Shown one piece after another: positions 55,305 through 63,959 of a stretch of DNA of 64,000 bases. The notes below the pieces were generated by a model. The model was given only the letters and a program-made list of their open reading frames with translations, was not told the DNA's origin and made no database searches. Position 1 is the first letter of the stretch; each line of letters opens with the position of its first letter. The translations under genes were made by a program, and so were the position numbers. The stretch is from Streptomyces rishiriensis (GTDB lineage Bacteria; Actinomycetota; Actinomycetes; Streptomycetales; Streptomycetaceae), in assembly GCF_030815485.1 (NCBI RefSeq), contig NZ_JAUSWV010000002.1:1674001-1738000 (forward strand), read 5' to 3'.

Positions 55305-56165
55305 CTAGCTCTCGGTGACGGAGCGGCACCCTCCGGAGGCGCGCTGTGCACGGGCCGATGCGTAGAGACATACGGCGGCGGCGGTCGCGAGGTTCAGGCT
55401 CTCGGCCTTCCCGTGGAGGGGAACCCGCACGACGGCGTCCGCGAGCCCCCGGGTCTCCTCCGGGAGTCCCCAGGCCTCGTTCCCGAACACCCACGCCGTG
55501 GGCCCGCCCATCGTCCGCCGGTCCAGCTCGTCGTCGAGGTCGTCGTCCCCCGCGCCGTCGGCGGCGAGGATGCGTACCCCGGCGTCCTTCAGCCCGGCCA
55601 CGGCCCGCTCGACGGGGACCCCGACCGCCACGGGGAGGTGGAAGAGGGAGCCCACGGAGGCGCGGACGGCCTTGGGGTTGTAGAGGTCGACGGAGGCGTC
55701 GGTCAGGACGACGGCGTCGGCGCCCGCGGCGTCGGCGCAGCGCAGGACGGTGCCCGCGTTGCCCGGGTCGCGCACATGGGCCAGTACGGCGACCAGCTTC
55801 GGCCGGGCCGCGAGGATCTCCTCGAAGGGCGTGTCCAGGAACCGGCAGATCCCGACGAGCCCCTGCGGGGTGACGGTGGTGGAGATGTCCTCGATGACCT
55901 GCTCGTCGGCGAGGTGCACGCGGGCGCCGACGGCGCGGGCCTCGCCGATGATGTCGGCGTAGCGCTCCGCGGCCTCGACGGTGGCGAACAGCTCCACCAG
56001 GGTCGCGTCGTCGCCGGCCCGGTGCGCGGCCGCCTCCCGCACGGCCTGCGGTCCCTCCGCGAGGAACAGCCGCTCCTTGCCCCGGAAGTTCCGCCGGGCG
56101 AGCCGCCGGGCGGCGGAGACGCGGGGGGAACGGGGGGAGATCGGCTCGGGGCTGGCGGAGGACAT
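55305..56165 (-). CDS. TrmH-family RNA 2'-O-methyltransferase (23S rRNA type)
   Basis: 286 residues from the ATG at 56165 (AGGTG six bases upstream). N-terminal L30e-like domain with RRNFRGKERLFLAEGPQAVR; C-terminal SPOUT domain with VLAHVRDPGNAGTVLRCADA, WVFGNEAWGLPEETRGLADA and VRVPLHGKAESLNLATAAAV. This matches the group annotated as 23S rRNA 2'-O-ribose methyltransferases, including thiostrepton-resistance-like enzymes. It lies next to rplT-rpmI-infC, as in many actinobacteria, on the same strand downstream of that operon's terminator. The exact target nucleotide is unknown. Confidence 0.9.
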   Translation of the reverse strand: MSSASPEPISPRSPRVSAARRLARRNFRGKERLFLAEGPQAVREAAAHRAGDDATLVELFATVEAAERYADIIGEARAVGARVHLADEQVIEDISTTVTPQGLVGICRFLDTPFEEILAARPKLVAVLAHVRDPGNAGTVLRCADAAGADAVVLTDASVDLYNPKAVRASVGSLFHLPVAVGVPVERAVAGLKDAGVRILAADGAGDDDLDDELDRRTMGGPTAWVFGNEAWGLPEETRGLADAVVRVPLHGKAESLNLATAAAVCLYASARAQRASGGCRSVTES

Positions 56166-56214
56166 GTGGTTCACCTTCGGTATCAGTGCGGCCGACTTGG
56201 CAGCGAGGGCGACT

Positions 56215-56252
56215 GCAACCCCCCAGGGGGCGCGGGGAACTGCGCGACCGGC
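56215..56252. repeat. Copy of the dispersed GC-rich element
   Basis: Reads GGGGCGCGGGGAACTGCGCG then ACCGGCC, the complement of the text found three times at 18871-19045. It lies between the TrmH gene and the infC operon terminator. Confidence 0.55.
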
Positions 56253-56302
56253 CGCGTACGGCCGGCCACCCGAACGACGGACCCGACGGGCGTCGGCAGC
56301 AA

Positions 56303-56334
56303 AAGGACCCGCAGGCCGAAACCTGCGGGTCCTT
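56303..56334 (-). terminator. Terminator of infC-rpmI-rplT
   Basis: A perfect 13-bp stem, AAGGACCCGCAGG at 56303-56315 and its complement at 56322-56334, loop CCGAAA, followed on the minus strand by TTGCTG. It lies 29 bases past the rplT stop. Confidence 0.85.
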
Positions 56335-56363
56335 CAGTCACGTCGGCCGGAGCCGGCGCGGCG

Positions 56364-56747
56364 TCACGCGGCCTTGGGCGCGTTCACGTCCGCCGGGAGG
56401 GCCTTCTGCGCGACCTCGACCAGCGCGGCGAACGCGGTGGCGTCGTTCACGGCCAGCTCGGCCAGGATCTTGCGGTCCACCTCGATGTTCGCGGCGTTCA
56501 GACCCTGGATGAAGCGGTTGTACGTGATGCCGTTGGCGCGGGCAGCCGCGTTGATGCGCTGGATCCACAGCCGACGGAAGTCGCCCTTGCGCTTCTTGCG
56601 GTCGTTGTAGTTGTAGACCAGCGAGTGGGTGACCTGCTCCTTGGCCTTGCGGTACAGGCGCGAACGCTGACCGCGGTAGCCGGAGGCCGCCTCGAGGATC
56701 GCCCGGCGCTTCTTGTGGGCGTTGACTGCCCGCTTGACGCGTGCCAC
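56364..56747 (-). CDS. rplT: 50S ribosomal protein L20
   Basis: 127 residues from the GTG at 56747, with AAGGAG eight bases upstream, starting [40 protein letters not shown] and [20 protein letters not shown] are typical. L20 binds 23S rRNA early in 50S assembly and, in E. coli and Bacillus, represses its own operon through the mRNA. Third gene of the operon; 97 bases separate it from rpmI. Confidence 0.95.
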   Translation of the reverse strand: MARVKRAVNAHKKRRAILEAASGYRGQRSRLYRKAKEQVTHSLVYNYNDRKKRKGDFRRLWIQRINAAARANGITYNRFIQGLNAANIEVDRKILAELAVNDATAFAALVEVAQKALPADVNAPKAA

Positions 56748-56844
56748 TTGTTTAACTCCTTGTAGCGGGGCCGTGGTGGGACTCACACGACCCGGAATCG
56801 ATTGGGTCCCGGTCTGAGGTCAGGCGCGCGTCACGCGCCCGACG

Positions 56845-57039
56845 TCACTTGCCGAGAAGCTTCTTGATCTTCGCGGCGTCGCCCGGGGCCATCTCGGCGT
56901 TGCCGGTGAGGCGACGCGTCACGCGGGACGACTTGTGCTCGAGCAGGTGGCGCTTGCCGGCACGCTCACGGAGCACCTTGCCGGAGCCGGTGATCTTGAA
57001 GCGCTTGCTGGCACCGCTGTGCGACTTGTTCTTCGGCAT
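56845..57039 (-). CDS. rpmI: 50S ribosomal protein L35
   Basis: 64 residues, [20 protein letters not shown] and the conserved [24 protein letters not shown] lies nine bases before the ATG. Second gene of infC-rpmI-rplT. Confidence 0.95.
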   Translation of the reverse strand: MPKNKSHSGASKRFKITGSGKVLRERAGKRHLLEHKSSRVTRRLTGNAEMAPGDAAKIKKLLGK

Positions 57040-57146
57040 AGCGCCGTTCTCTCCTCGTCGGTGGCGTTCCGGTGCCCGGTCGTGAAACCGGGCACGGTGG
57101 AACGTCGCTGGTATCGGTTATGTCCTCGGGACTCGCGTCCCGCGGA

Positions 57147-57839
57147 TCACGCCTCGGCGGAAGCCTCGGCAGGGGCCTCGACGTCATCCTCGGCGGCGAC
57201 GACATCGGCGTCACCATCGGCGTTGACGGCGTCGGCGTCCGCGGCGTTCTGCGAGCGGCCCGGGTTGGCCTTCGCCTCGGCCTTGCGGGCTTCCTGCGCC
57301 TGACGGGCCTCGGCCATCGCCTCGGTCTTCTTCTTGTGCGGACCGAGAACCATGATCATGTTTCGGCCGTCCTGCTTCGGGTTCGACTCGATGAACCCGA
57401 GGTCCGCGACATCCTCCGCGAGACGCTGCAGCAGTCGGTAGCCCAGCTCGGGCCGGGACTGCTCACGACCGCGGAACATGATCGTGATCTTGACCTTGTC
57501 GCCCTGCTTGAGGAACCGAACGACGTGACCCTTCTTGGTGTCATAGTCGTGCGGGTCGATCTTCGGCCGGAGCTTCATCTCCTTGATGACCGTGTGCGCC
57601 TGGTTCTTGCGCGCCTCACGGGCCTTCATGGCCGACTCGTACTTGAACTTCCCGTAGTCCATGAGCTTGCAGACCGGGGGGCGGGCTGTCGCCGCGACCT
57701 CGACCAGGTCCAGGTCGTACTCCTGGGCAAGCTCCAGTGCCTTGGCCAGGGGGACGATGCCCACCTGCTCGCCACTGGGACCGACAAGTCGCACCTCTGG
57801 AACGCGAATCCGGTCGTTGATGCGGGGCTCGGCGCTGAT
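57147..57839 (-). CDS. infC: Translation initiation factor IF-3, ATC start
   Basis: 230 residues if begun at ATC (57839-57837), which lies four bases after a full AGGAGG. The first residues then read [20 protein letters not shown], the conserved IF-3 N-terminus, with no ATG, GTG or TTG upstream in frame. A GTG at 57794 would cut the conserved part off. ATC/ATT start codons on infC are known in bacteria and let IF-3 repress its own translation. The rest is a normal IF-3: [60 protein letters not shown]. The acidic C-terminal tail of about 45 residues ([20 protein letters not shown]) is longer than in E. coli. IF-3 prevents 70S formation and checks the start codon. Confidence 0.92.
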   Translation of the reverse strand: MSAEPRINDRIRVPEVRLVGPSGEQVGIVPLAKALELAQEYDLDLVEVAATARPPVCKLMDYGKFKYESAMKAREARKNQAHTVIKEMKLRPKIDPHDYDTKKGHVVRFLKQGDKVKITIMFRGREQSRPELGYRLLQRLAEDVADLGFIESNPKQDGRNMIMVLGPHKKKTEAMAEARQAQEARKAEAKANPGRSQNAADADAVNADGDADVVAAEDDVEAPAEASAEA

Positions 57840-57924
57840 GGATCCTCCTAGATAGCACCACGCGGCGGTCTGGCGAACGGCCGCGTAACGTCTTGGTTGT
57901 CAGACCAGTAACCACGCCGAAGCA

Positions 57925-57957
57925 CAAAAAATGCCCCGAACGATCACATGCGGGGCT
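57925..57957 (-). promoter_or_regulatory. Leader terminator (attenuator) of infC
   Basis: On the minus strand: stem GCCCCG (57956-57951) and CGGGGC (57938-57933) with a 12-base loop, followed by ATTTTTTG. The six-U run makes it a canonical intrinsic terminator, rare in this genome type. It lies about 87 bases upstream of the infC start and downstream of the probable promoter, so transcription of the operon should depend on read-through. Confidence 0.75.
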
Positions 57958-58154
57958 CCAAGCACTACCGGAGCACCGCCGCGTGAACGCGGGGCGCACT
58001 ACCGGGCGACTCCATCGTCCGTACGGAACGATGGTGGCCGCCTGACCGGGGTGACCCGCCGTCCGCGAGGACGGTCGGGTGGGAGTTCGGAGCCTCCACT
58101 TGTGGGCCGGATCCGCCTGCTGAGGGGCACGCGTGTCCGACCGGTCGTTACACG
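57958..58154 (-). ncRNA. Structured leader RNA of the infC operon (candidate)
   Basis: The probable start is near 58148 and the attenuator ends at 57925, so the leader is about 220 bases to that point. Hairpins readable on the minus strand include GCCGTCC-TCGC-GGACGGC (58054-58071) and CCATCGT/ACGATGG (58013-58037). No small ORF with a clear amino acid bias was found. Whether it binds L20, IF-3 or another ligand is unknown. Confidence 0.45.
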
Positions 58155-58184
58155 AGATTAGCAGCCTGCGCCAGGAACGGCCAA
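58155..58184 (-). promoter_or_regulatory. Promoter of infC-rpmI-rplT
   Basis: On the minus strand: -35 TTGGCC (58184-58179), 18-base spacer, -10 TAATCT (58160-58155). It lies about 310 bases before infC and 50 bases upstream of the divergent DUF1844 gene start. Confidence 0.65.
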
Positions 58185-58233
58185 TCGAGCCTCGGTACGG
58201 GGACCGGGCCGGCCTGCGCCTATCGTGTGGGGC

Positions 58234-58611
58234 ATGAGTGACTCCTCCCCCGCCGGCCCCGCCGAGACCCCCGGCACCCCCGACTTCGACGCCATGACCC
58301 GCGACATCGCCGAGGTCCCCGCCGTCGAGGTGATCGTGACGGTCGCCGTCAACCTGATGAGCGCCGCCGCCGTGAAGCTGGGGCTCACCGAGGAGGGCGA
58401 CAAGTACAAGGACCTCGACGAGGCCCGCAAGCTGATCCACGCCCTCGCCGGCCTGCTGGACGGAAGCGCGACCGAGATCAGCTCCTTCCACGCGGCGCCG
58501 CTGCGCGACGGTCTGAAGTCGCTCCAGCTGGCGTTCCGCGAGGCGTCCCTCGTCCCGGACGAGCCGGGTCACGGCCCGGGCGAGAAGTACACGGGTCCGC
58601 TCTACGGCTGA
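58234..58611 (+). CDS. DUF1844 protein
   Basis: 125 residues from the ATG at 58234 (SDSSPAGPAETPGTPDFDAM). The core AVEVIVTVAVNLMSAAAVKL, GLTEEGDKYKDLDEARKLIH and ALAGLLDGSATEISSF fits DUF1844, small soluble proteins of unknown role often next to infC in actinobacteria. A TATCGT box at 58221-58226 ends seven bases before the ATG, so the mRNA may be leaderless. It diverges from infC. Confidence 0.85.
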   Translation: MSDSSPAGPAETPGTPDFDAMTRDIAEVPAVEVIVTVAVNLMSAAAVKLGLTEEGDKYKDLDEARKLIHALAGLLDGSATEISSFHAAPLRDGLKSLQLAFREASLVPDEPGHGPGEKYTGPLYG

Positions 58612-58646
58612 GCCGGTACCTCCACCGGACCGGCCCAGCCGCCGGT

Positions 58647-59378
58647 TCAGCTCTTCACGTACAGGGGCTCGCCAGGAGGCGTCGTCCCGGCCGGCAGCAG
58701 TGCCAGGTCGAGGCCGCGCACCAGGCGGGCCCTCAGTGTCTCGTCGGCGGCGAGCCGGGCTGCCACCGCGCGGGCGGTCTCGGCGGGGACGGCGTCCGTG
58801 CCGAGGACGAGGGCGAGGGTGCCGTCCGCCTGTCCGGGCCCGAGGTGGGCGCTGAGGACCGCCGGTTCGGCGGCCACGGCGTCCCGTACCGCCGCCCGCA
58901 CCGCCGGGTCGGCGAGCGGGTCGGCCGACGTACGGCCCTCGGCGAGCGCCAGCAGCGCCGGTCCGGTCAGTTCGAACACCACCGGCCCGGCCAGGTCGAG
59001 GACGACCGTGTCCGCCTTCTCGTGGGCGGCGGCCTGGAGCGCCTGGTGCAGGGGTACGGCGACCGGGCGGGCCTCGGGGTCCCAGCGGGCGAGGGATTCC
59101 GTGGACGTGAAGGCGGGCAGCGCGGTCCGGGCGCCGGCCTTCAGCGTGGGCACGGCCATGTCGCTGGTCTTCTCGCGGCGCAGCCCGTTCTCGTCCTCCT
59201 CCACCTCGCCGAGCACGGCCACCACGGGCACGAGGAGCCGGGCGCCCTTGAGGGCCGCCAGGACCGGGCCGACGGCGGTGCGGTCCTCGGCCCAGGCGGC
59301 GAGCGCCGCGGTCAGCCGGGGGTCGGCCGAGCCGTCGTCGTCGGAGAAGCCGGGGTCGGGAATGTTCTTGTTCGCCAC
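58647..59378 (-). CDS. SseB-family protein
   Basis: 243 residues from a GTG at 59378 (ANKNIPDPGFSDDDGSADPR), with a TAGGGT box eight bases upstream, so again probably leaderless. It has the SseB N-terminal domain in two related halves: VLAALKGARLLVPVVAVLGE and TVVLDLAGPVVFELTGPALL. SseB-type proteins in enterobacteria are secretion-linked or sulfur-linked, but the actinobacterial family is uncharacterised. It converges on the DUF1844 gene with 35 bases between. Confidence 0.82.
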   Translation of the reverse strand: MANKNIPDPGFSDDDGSADPRLTAALAAWAEDRTAVGPVLAALKGARLLVPVVAVLGEVEEDENGLRREKTSDMAVPTLKAGARTALPAFTSTESLARWDPEARPVAVPLHQALQAAAHEKADTVVLDLAGPVVFELTGPALLALAEGRTSADPLADPAVRAAVRDAVAAEPAVLSAHLGPGQADGTLALVLGTDAVPAETARAVAARLAADETLRARLVRGLDLALLPAGTTPPGEPLYVKS

Positions 59379-59529
59379 GGTCGTCGACCCTATCGGGGGG
59401 ACGGCACGGGACTCGTGCGGGGCCCGAAACACGGCGGTGACGTCTTTCACCGGATTCTCATACATCCCTGACGTGCCTCTAACCTCCGTCTAACGGCGCG
59501 CACAGTCAGCGCCCCGAGCATCGACGGTC

Positions 59530-60540
59530 ATGGAGTCCTCCAGAGCACGTCGCAGCCGCCGCGCTCAGCCCGCCCGGCGCCGGCCGCTCCTGTACACCGC
59601 GCTCGCCACGGTCGCCGTCCTCGGCGCGACGGCGGGCGGGACCGTCTATGTGAAGGCGCAGGGGCACCCGGGGACGGGAGCCGTATCGTCGTCCTCCGTG
59701 ACGCCGTCGGCGTCCGGGTCGGACAGCGGAAAGGTGTCGGTGGAGACGGTGGCGGCGCCCGAGGTGGACCACGACGCACTGCTCGCGTCCGCGATGAGGT
59801 CGGTGACCGTGCCGGGCGACGCGGCCGTGTCCGCGGCCGTGCTCGACCTGGACTCCGGTGACGACGCCACGTACGGCGAGAACGCCTTCGACACGGCGAG
59901 CATCGTCAAGGTGGACATCCTGGCGACGCTGCTGCTGCAGGCGCAGGACGCGGACCGGCACCTCACGGCGGCCGAGAAGACGTACGCCACCGCGATGATC
60001 GAGAACAGTGACAACGACTCGGCGTCGGCGCTGTGGCGGATCATCGGGAAGGCGCCGGGGCTCGACGCCGCGAACGAGCGGTTCGGGCTGACGGACACCG
60101 CGGGCGGCGCCGACATGCTGTGGGGCCTGACGCAGACCACGGCCGGCGATCAGCTCATCCTGCTCCGGCAGGTCTTCGGGGACGACTCGGAGCTGAGCGA
60201 GGCGTCACGGACGTATCTCCGGGGCCTGATGGGGCGGATAGCCGTCGATCAGCGCTGGGGTGTCTCGGCAGCGGCGGACGGGTCCTCGTGGGCGCTGAAG
60301 AACGGCTGGCTGGCGCGGAGCACGACCGGGCTGTGGGACGTCAACAGCATCGGCCGGGTGACCGTCGACGGCCACGACTGCCTCGTGGCCGTGCTGTCGA
60401 ACGGCAACACGACGCAGGCGGCCGGGATCTCGCTGGTCGAGCAGGTGGCGCGGACGGCGGTGTCGGCGTTGCGTGACGGCGGCGCCGCGGCGTCGGCTTC
60501 GGGATCCGCGTCGGGATCCGCCTCGCCGTCCGCCGAATAG
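59530..60540 (+). CDS. Secreted serine hydrolase of the beta-lactamase fold
   Basis: 336 residues. A membrane anchor or signal at 20-42 (LLYTALATVAVLGATAGGTV). The class A-like active site is visible: SxxK in DTASIVKVDILATLLLQAQD near residue 120, SDN in MIENSDNDSASALWRIIG near 158, and a KTG-like KNG in WALKNGWLARSTTGLWDVNS near 257. A Glu of an omega loop is not evident, so true beta-lactamase activity is doubtful; a D,D-peptidase or other hydrolase role is as likely. The C-terminus is a Ser/Ala/Gly tail (ASASGSASGSASPSAE). It ends one base before the stop of the converging mycosin-like gene. Confidence 0.82.
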   Translation: MESSRARRSRRAQPARRRPLLYTALATVAVLGATAGGTVYVKAQGHPGTGAVSSSSVTPSASGSDSGKVSVETVAAPEVDHDALLASAMRSVTVPGDAAVSAAVLDLDSGDDATYGENAFDTASIVKVDILATLLLQAQDADRHLTAAEKTYATAMIENSDNDSASALWRIIGKAPGLDAANERFGLTDTAGGADMLWGLTQTTAGDQLILLRQVFGDDSELSEASRTYLRGLMGRIAVDQRWGVSAAADGSSWALKNGWLARSTTGLWDVNSIGRVTVDGHDCLVAVLSNGNTTQAAGISLVEQVARTAVSALRDGGAAASASGSASGSASPSAE

Positions 60541-61743
60541 CTAGAGCGCCTCGTAGGTCTCGGGCCGTTCGCGCTCGCGGCGGCCGCGCCACAGGGCCAC
60601 CGCCGTCACCAGCAGCACTCCCCCGGCGCCGCCCGCGAGCAGGCCCGCCCAGCCGGCCGTGTCCTCGTCCGCCTCCGGACGGTCCGGGCCGGAGCCGAAG
60701 TACCGCTCCGCGTAGGCCGCCGATCGCAGGCCCTCCGGCTCGAGTCCGGCGGCAGCCGTGATCGCGGCGGCCGGGTCGATGAACCCGTAGCCGCGGGAGT
60801 CGTCGCGCCCTCCGGTGGGGGCGTTGCGGGCGGTGTCCTCCAGGAGCTTCTTGATCTGGGCCGGGGTGAGCCCGGGGTGGGCGCCCTTGATGAGCGCCAC
60901 GGCCCCCGAGACGAAGGCGGAAGCGGCGCTGGTCCCCCACCCCTCGTAGTACTTGTGGTCCGGGTCGGCGATGACGACGTCGACGCCGGGCGCGCTCACC
61001 GTGGCGTACCAGCGGCGGGTGGAGAAGGAGGCACGGGTGCCGTACCGGTCGACGGCGGCGGCGGCGATGACGCCCGGGTAGGCGGCCGGGTACGAGATGT
61101 GGTCGCCCTTCTCGCCGCCGTTGCCGGCCGAGGCGACGACGACCGAGCCCTTCTTCAGCGCGTACTGGACGGCCTCGTCCTCGGCGGGCTCGGGATGCGC
61201 GGAGGCCGAGTCGTCTCCGAGCGAGAGGTTGATGACGTCGGCGCCCTGGTCGGCGGCCCAGCGGATGCCCTCGGCGAGGGCGTTGCCACGGGTGTTGCGG
61301 GCCTTGGTGCGCTGCGGGTCGCCGTCCTCCAGGATCACGCGGACGGGCAGGATCTTCGCCTCGGGGGCGACCCCGAGCACCCCGTCGCCGTTGCCGTAGC
61401 CGTGGCCGTGACCGGCGATGATGCCGGCCATCGCGGTGCCGTGGCGGGCCCACGCGCGGTCGCCGGGTCCGGCTCCGAAGCCGACCATGTCCTTGCCGGT
61501 GAGCACGTTGCCGGTGAGGTCGGGGTGGTCGGCCTCGACGCCGGTGTCCAGGACGGCGACGGTGATGCCGGCGCCCTTGGTGGTCTGCCAGGCCTCCTGC
61601 GTGTGCAGTGCCTCCAGGGCCCACTGCTTGGCGCGGATGCCGTCGGCGTAGGCGGTGGAGGGCGGCACGAGGACGACGGCGGCGGCCAGGAGGCAGGACA
61701 GGAGCCCTGCCCTGCGGGTCGTGCGAGTCCTGCGGGTGCTCAT
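60541..61743 (-). CDS. Mycosin-like subtilisin protease (type VII secretion-associated)
   Basis: 400 residues from the ATG at 61743. Signal peptide RRAGLLSCLLAAAVVLVPPS ending TAYADG. Subtilase triad: Asp in TVAVLDTGVEADHPDLTGNV, His in WARHGTAMAGIIAGHGHGYG, Ser in GWGTSAASAFVSGAVALIKG. A C-terminal membrane helix GWAGLLAGGAGGVLLVTAVA is followed by a basic tail WRGRRERER, so the protease domain faces outside. This layout is that of MycP. The start overlaps the stop of the next gene upstream (ATGA), a proline-rich membrane protein. No EccB-E or WXG100 gene is in the window. Confidence 0.9.
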   Translation of the reverse strand: MSTRRTRTTRRAGLLSCLLAAAVVLVPPSTAYADGIRAKQWALEALHTQEAWQTTKGAGITVAVLDTGVEADHPDLTGNVLTGKDMVGFGAGPGDRAWARHGTAMAGIIAGHGHGYGNGDGVLGVAPEAKILPVRVILEDGDPQRTKARNTRGNALAEGIRWAADQGADVINLSLGDDSASAHPEPAEDEAVQYALKKGSVVVASAGNGGEKGDHISYPAAYPGVIAAAAVDRYGTRASFSTRRWYATVSAPGVDVVIADPDHKYYEGWGTSAASAFVSGAVALIKGAHPGLTPAQIKKLLEDTARNAPTGGRDDSRGYGFIDPAAAITAAAGLEPEGLRSAAYAERYFGSGPDRPEADEDTAGWAGLLAGGAGGVLLVTAVALWRGRRERERPETYEAL

Positions 61744-63959
61744 GAGGGCGGCTCCGAGGGCGTGACGGCGGTCTTGCGCAGGCCGCGCTCGATGCGGTCG
61801 GCGAGGCCCTGGGCCTCGTTGCCGAGGCCCGCCTGGGCGGGGGCCGTGGTGGCGCCCGCCGCGGTGGCCGCCGGGGCCGGCTGCGGGGTGTCGACCACGC
61901 GGCCGTCGGCCCAGCCGGAGACGGAGTAGACGACGACGGGCGCGTCGGTGAGGACGGAGACCGTCCACGCGGCACGCTGCTTGTCGCCGAAGGCGGCGGC
62001 GACGGTGTCCTTCGCGGCGTACGGCCGGGGCATCAGATCGGTCCGCTCCGCCAGCTTCTCCTTGGTGAAGCGGGTGTCGAGCGAACGCATGGCGGCCGCG
62101 TCGGCCGTGGTGAACAGCAGACCGACGGTGGTCACATAGCTCTCGGTGGCGTCGGTGTAGGTGGCCCGCAGGAGCCGCCGGCAGCCGACCGGCGCGAGAA
62201 CCTTGAGCAGCAGCGGGTCGAGGGCGTCGGCGCAGTCGCCGTCCGGGGCGACGGCGATCCGGGTCCAGGTGCGGTCGGCGCCGCCGGGACCGGCGCCCTG
62301 ACCGTCGACCGTGGGCGGGAACAGCTGGTCGACCGGCACGTTGTGCCACAGGCCCCCGGCGGTGGTGTACGTGCTGCGCTCGGCGGCGTCCGCCGAGTCC
62401 CCGATCAGCCAACTGCCGGTGACGGCACCGCCGATGAGCCCCAGCCCGAGGACGACACAGGCGGCGGCCGCGGCGACGCGTCCCCGCCGGCCGAAGGTCC
62501 GGTGCGTGTCCCCGTACCCCTCGGGGCGCGCGAACGTGACCACGGGCCGGGTGGCGCCGGGGGCGCCGCCCGGGGTCATGGGAGCGCTCCAGGAAAGAGA
62601 CGGATCGGGACCGCTCGGCACGCCGGAGCCGCCGCCGTCGGTCCGTTGCGGGGTCATCGGCGCCGGGGGCCCGGCAGGGGCGGGCGGTACGGCGAAACCG
62701 GGCTGCCGAACGGCCGCTCCGGGGCTCCAGGCCGGCCCGTCGTCCGGCACCGCCGGGGCCGCCCGGGAGTCACCGCGCGGACCGCCCCGGGCGCCCGACG
62801 CCTCCGCCTCCCGCCGATTCCGTCCGGGCGCGGGCACCCAGCTGCGGGGCAACGGCGACCAGGCCCGGTCGGACACGGGCGCGCCCGGCGAGGCCTCGGG
62901 GGCATCCGTCGAGCCCGCGGGACGGGAGGGCGGCGGCGGGACCACGGGACGGGCGGACGGCGGGACAGGGCGGGCGCCCGCACCGGCGGAGAAGAAGCCG
63001 TCCGCGGCGGCGGGCCGGGAACCATCCGCGCGGGTGGGGTACGTGCCCGAGCCCGAGGAGGCGTCGGTGGGACGGGAGCCGCCCGGACCTGCGGCACGAG
63101 CGCCCTCGGGGCCGGTGGAACGGGGAGGGGCGGCGCCCGCGGAAGGGCGGCTCTCGGGTGCGGCGGGAAGCGGGGACCCGTCGCCGGCGGGGCGGACGGC
63201 GGAGGCGCCCGTGGAGGGGGAGCCGTCGGGGCCGACCGGGCGGGTGGGCGTCCCGTCGGTGGGGCGCGGCGAAGGCGTGCCGGGGCGCGGGGCGGCGTCG
63301 CCCGTGCGGGGGGCCGGCCTGGTGGGCCGTGGGGCGCGGCGGAAGTCGTGGGGCGGGGCGGGGCGGGAGGCGGCCGGACGCTCCTCGGCTCCCGAGGGCG
63401 TCCCGGTGTCGTCGCGTCGTGGGACCGCCGGGCCGGGGCGGGACGGCTGCGGCGGGGTGTCCGGGAAACGGGCCGACGCGGGCGGCGGAGGCGGGGTCAG
63501 GGCGTCCGGGTGCCGGGGCCGCGGGTCGGTGGAGCGGGGGGCGGTACGGGACAGGGGGGCGTCCGGGTCCGGGGAGAGGAAGCCGTCCGCGGCTGTGGCC
63601 TCGCCCCGGGAGGCGGCTCCGGCCGGGCCGGCCGGCGTCCGGCGCGCGCCCTGCTGCTGCGGCCCGGGCGTGCCGGAAGCCTCCTCGCGCGCGTCCTTCC
63701 GCACGGCTCGCTGCCGCGGTGGGTCGGTCGGCGTCCGGGGCGGCGCGGCGGAATCCTGCTGCTCCCCGTCGGGGATCACCCGGTGCGCGGGGTCGCGCTT
63801 CGGCGGCTCGGCGGGCGCCCGGCCGGTGCTCTCACGGTCCGTCGGGGCCGCCGGGGGTCCCGACGGGCGGGGCGGGGTGGCCGGGCGGGGCGGGACTCCG
63901 GGCTGGGGCGGCACGTCCGGGCGCGGGGGGACCGAGGCGCGGCGTGCTTCGGTGCTCAT
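61740..63959 (-). CDS. Proline-rich membrane protein coupled to the mycosin-like protease
   Basis: 739 residues. Residues 1-480 are disordered, rich in Pro, Arg, Ser and Gly (VPPRPDVPPQPGVPPRPATP and similar), and would be cytoplasmic. A single helix near 485-510 (VAAAAACVVLGLGLIGGAVT) leads to an extracytoplasmic domain of about 230 residues with two Cys near 590-605 (DCADALDPLLLKVLAPVGCR) and SYVTTVGLLFTTADAAAMRS. I do not recognise the outer domain. It lies directly upstream of the mycosin gene with a four-base overlap, so the two are made together and probably act together at the membrane. The tail could bind polyproline-recognising or polar proteins. The gene starts 41 bases from the window end. 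Confidence 0.78.
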   Translation of the reverse strand: MSTEARRASVPPRPDVPPQPGVPPRPATPPRPSGPPAAPTDRESTGRAPAEPPKRDPAHRVIPDGEQQDSAAPPRTPTDPPRQRAVRKDAREEASGTPGPQQQGARRTPAGPAGAASRGEATAADGFLSPDPDAPLSRTAPRSTDPRPRHPDALTPPPPPASARFPDTPPQPSRPGPAVPRRDDTGTPSGAEERPAASRPAPPHDFRRAPRPTRPAPRTGDAAPRPGTPSPRPTDGTPTRPVGPDGSPSTGASAVRPAGDGSPLPAAPESRPSAGAAPPRSTGPEGARAAGPGGSRPTDASSGSGTYPTRADGSRPAAADGFFSAGAGARPVPPSARPVVPPPPSRPAGSTDAPEASPGAPVSDRAWSPLPRSWVPAPGRNRREAEASGARGGPRGDSRAAPAVPDDGPAWSPGAAVRQPGFAVPPAPAGPPAPMTPQRTDGGGSGVPSGPDPSLSWSAPMTPGGAPGATRPVVTFARPEGYGDTHRTFGRRGRVAAAAACVVLGLGLIGGAVTGSWLIGDSADAAERSTYTTAGGLWHNVPVDQLFPPTVDGQGAGPGGADRTWTRIAVAPDGDCADALDPLLLKVLAPVGCRRLLRATYTDATESYVTTVGLLFTTADAAAMRSLDTRFTKEKLAERTDLMPRPYAAKDTVAAAFGDKQRAAWTVSVLTDAPVVVYSVSGWADGRVVDTPQPAPAATAAGATTAPAQAGLGNEAQGLADRIERGLRKTAVTPSEPPS

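Noticed and set aside
57794..57796. GTG start for infC
   Set aside because: It would delete the conserved IF-3 N-terminus and lacks a ribosome site at the right spacing; the ATC behind AGGAGG is better.
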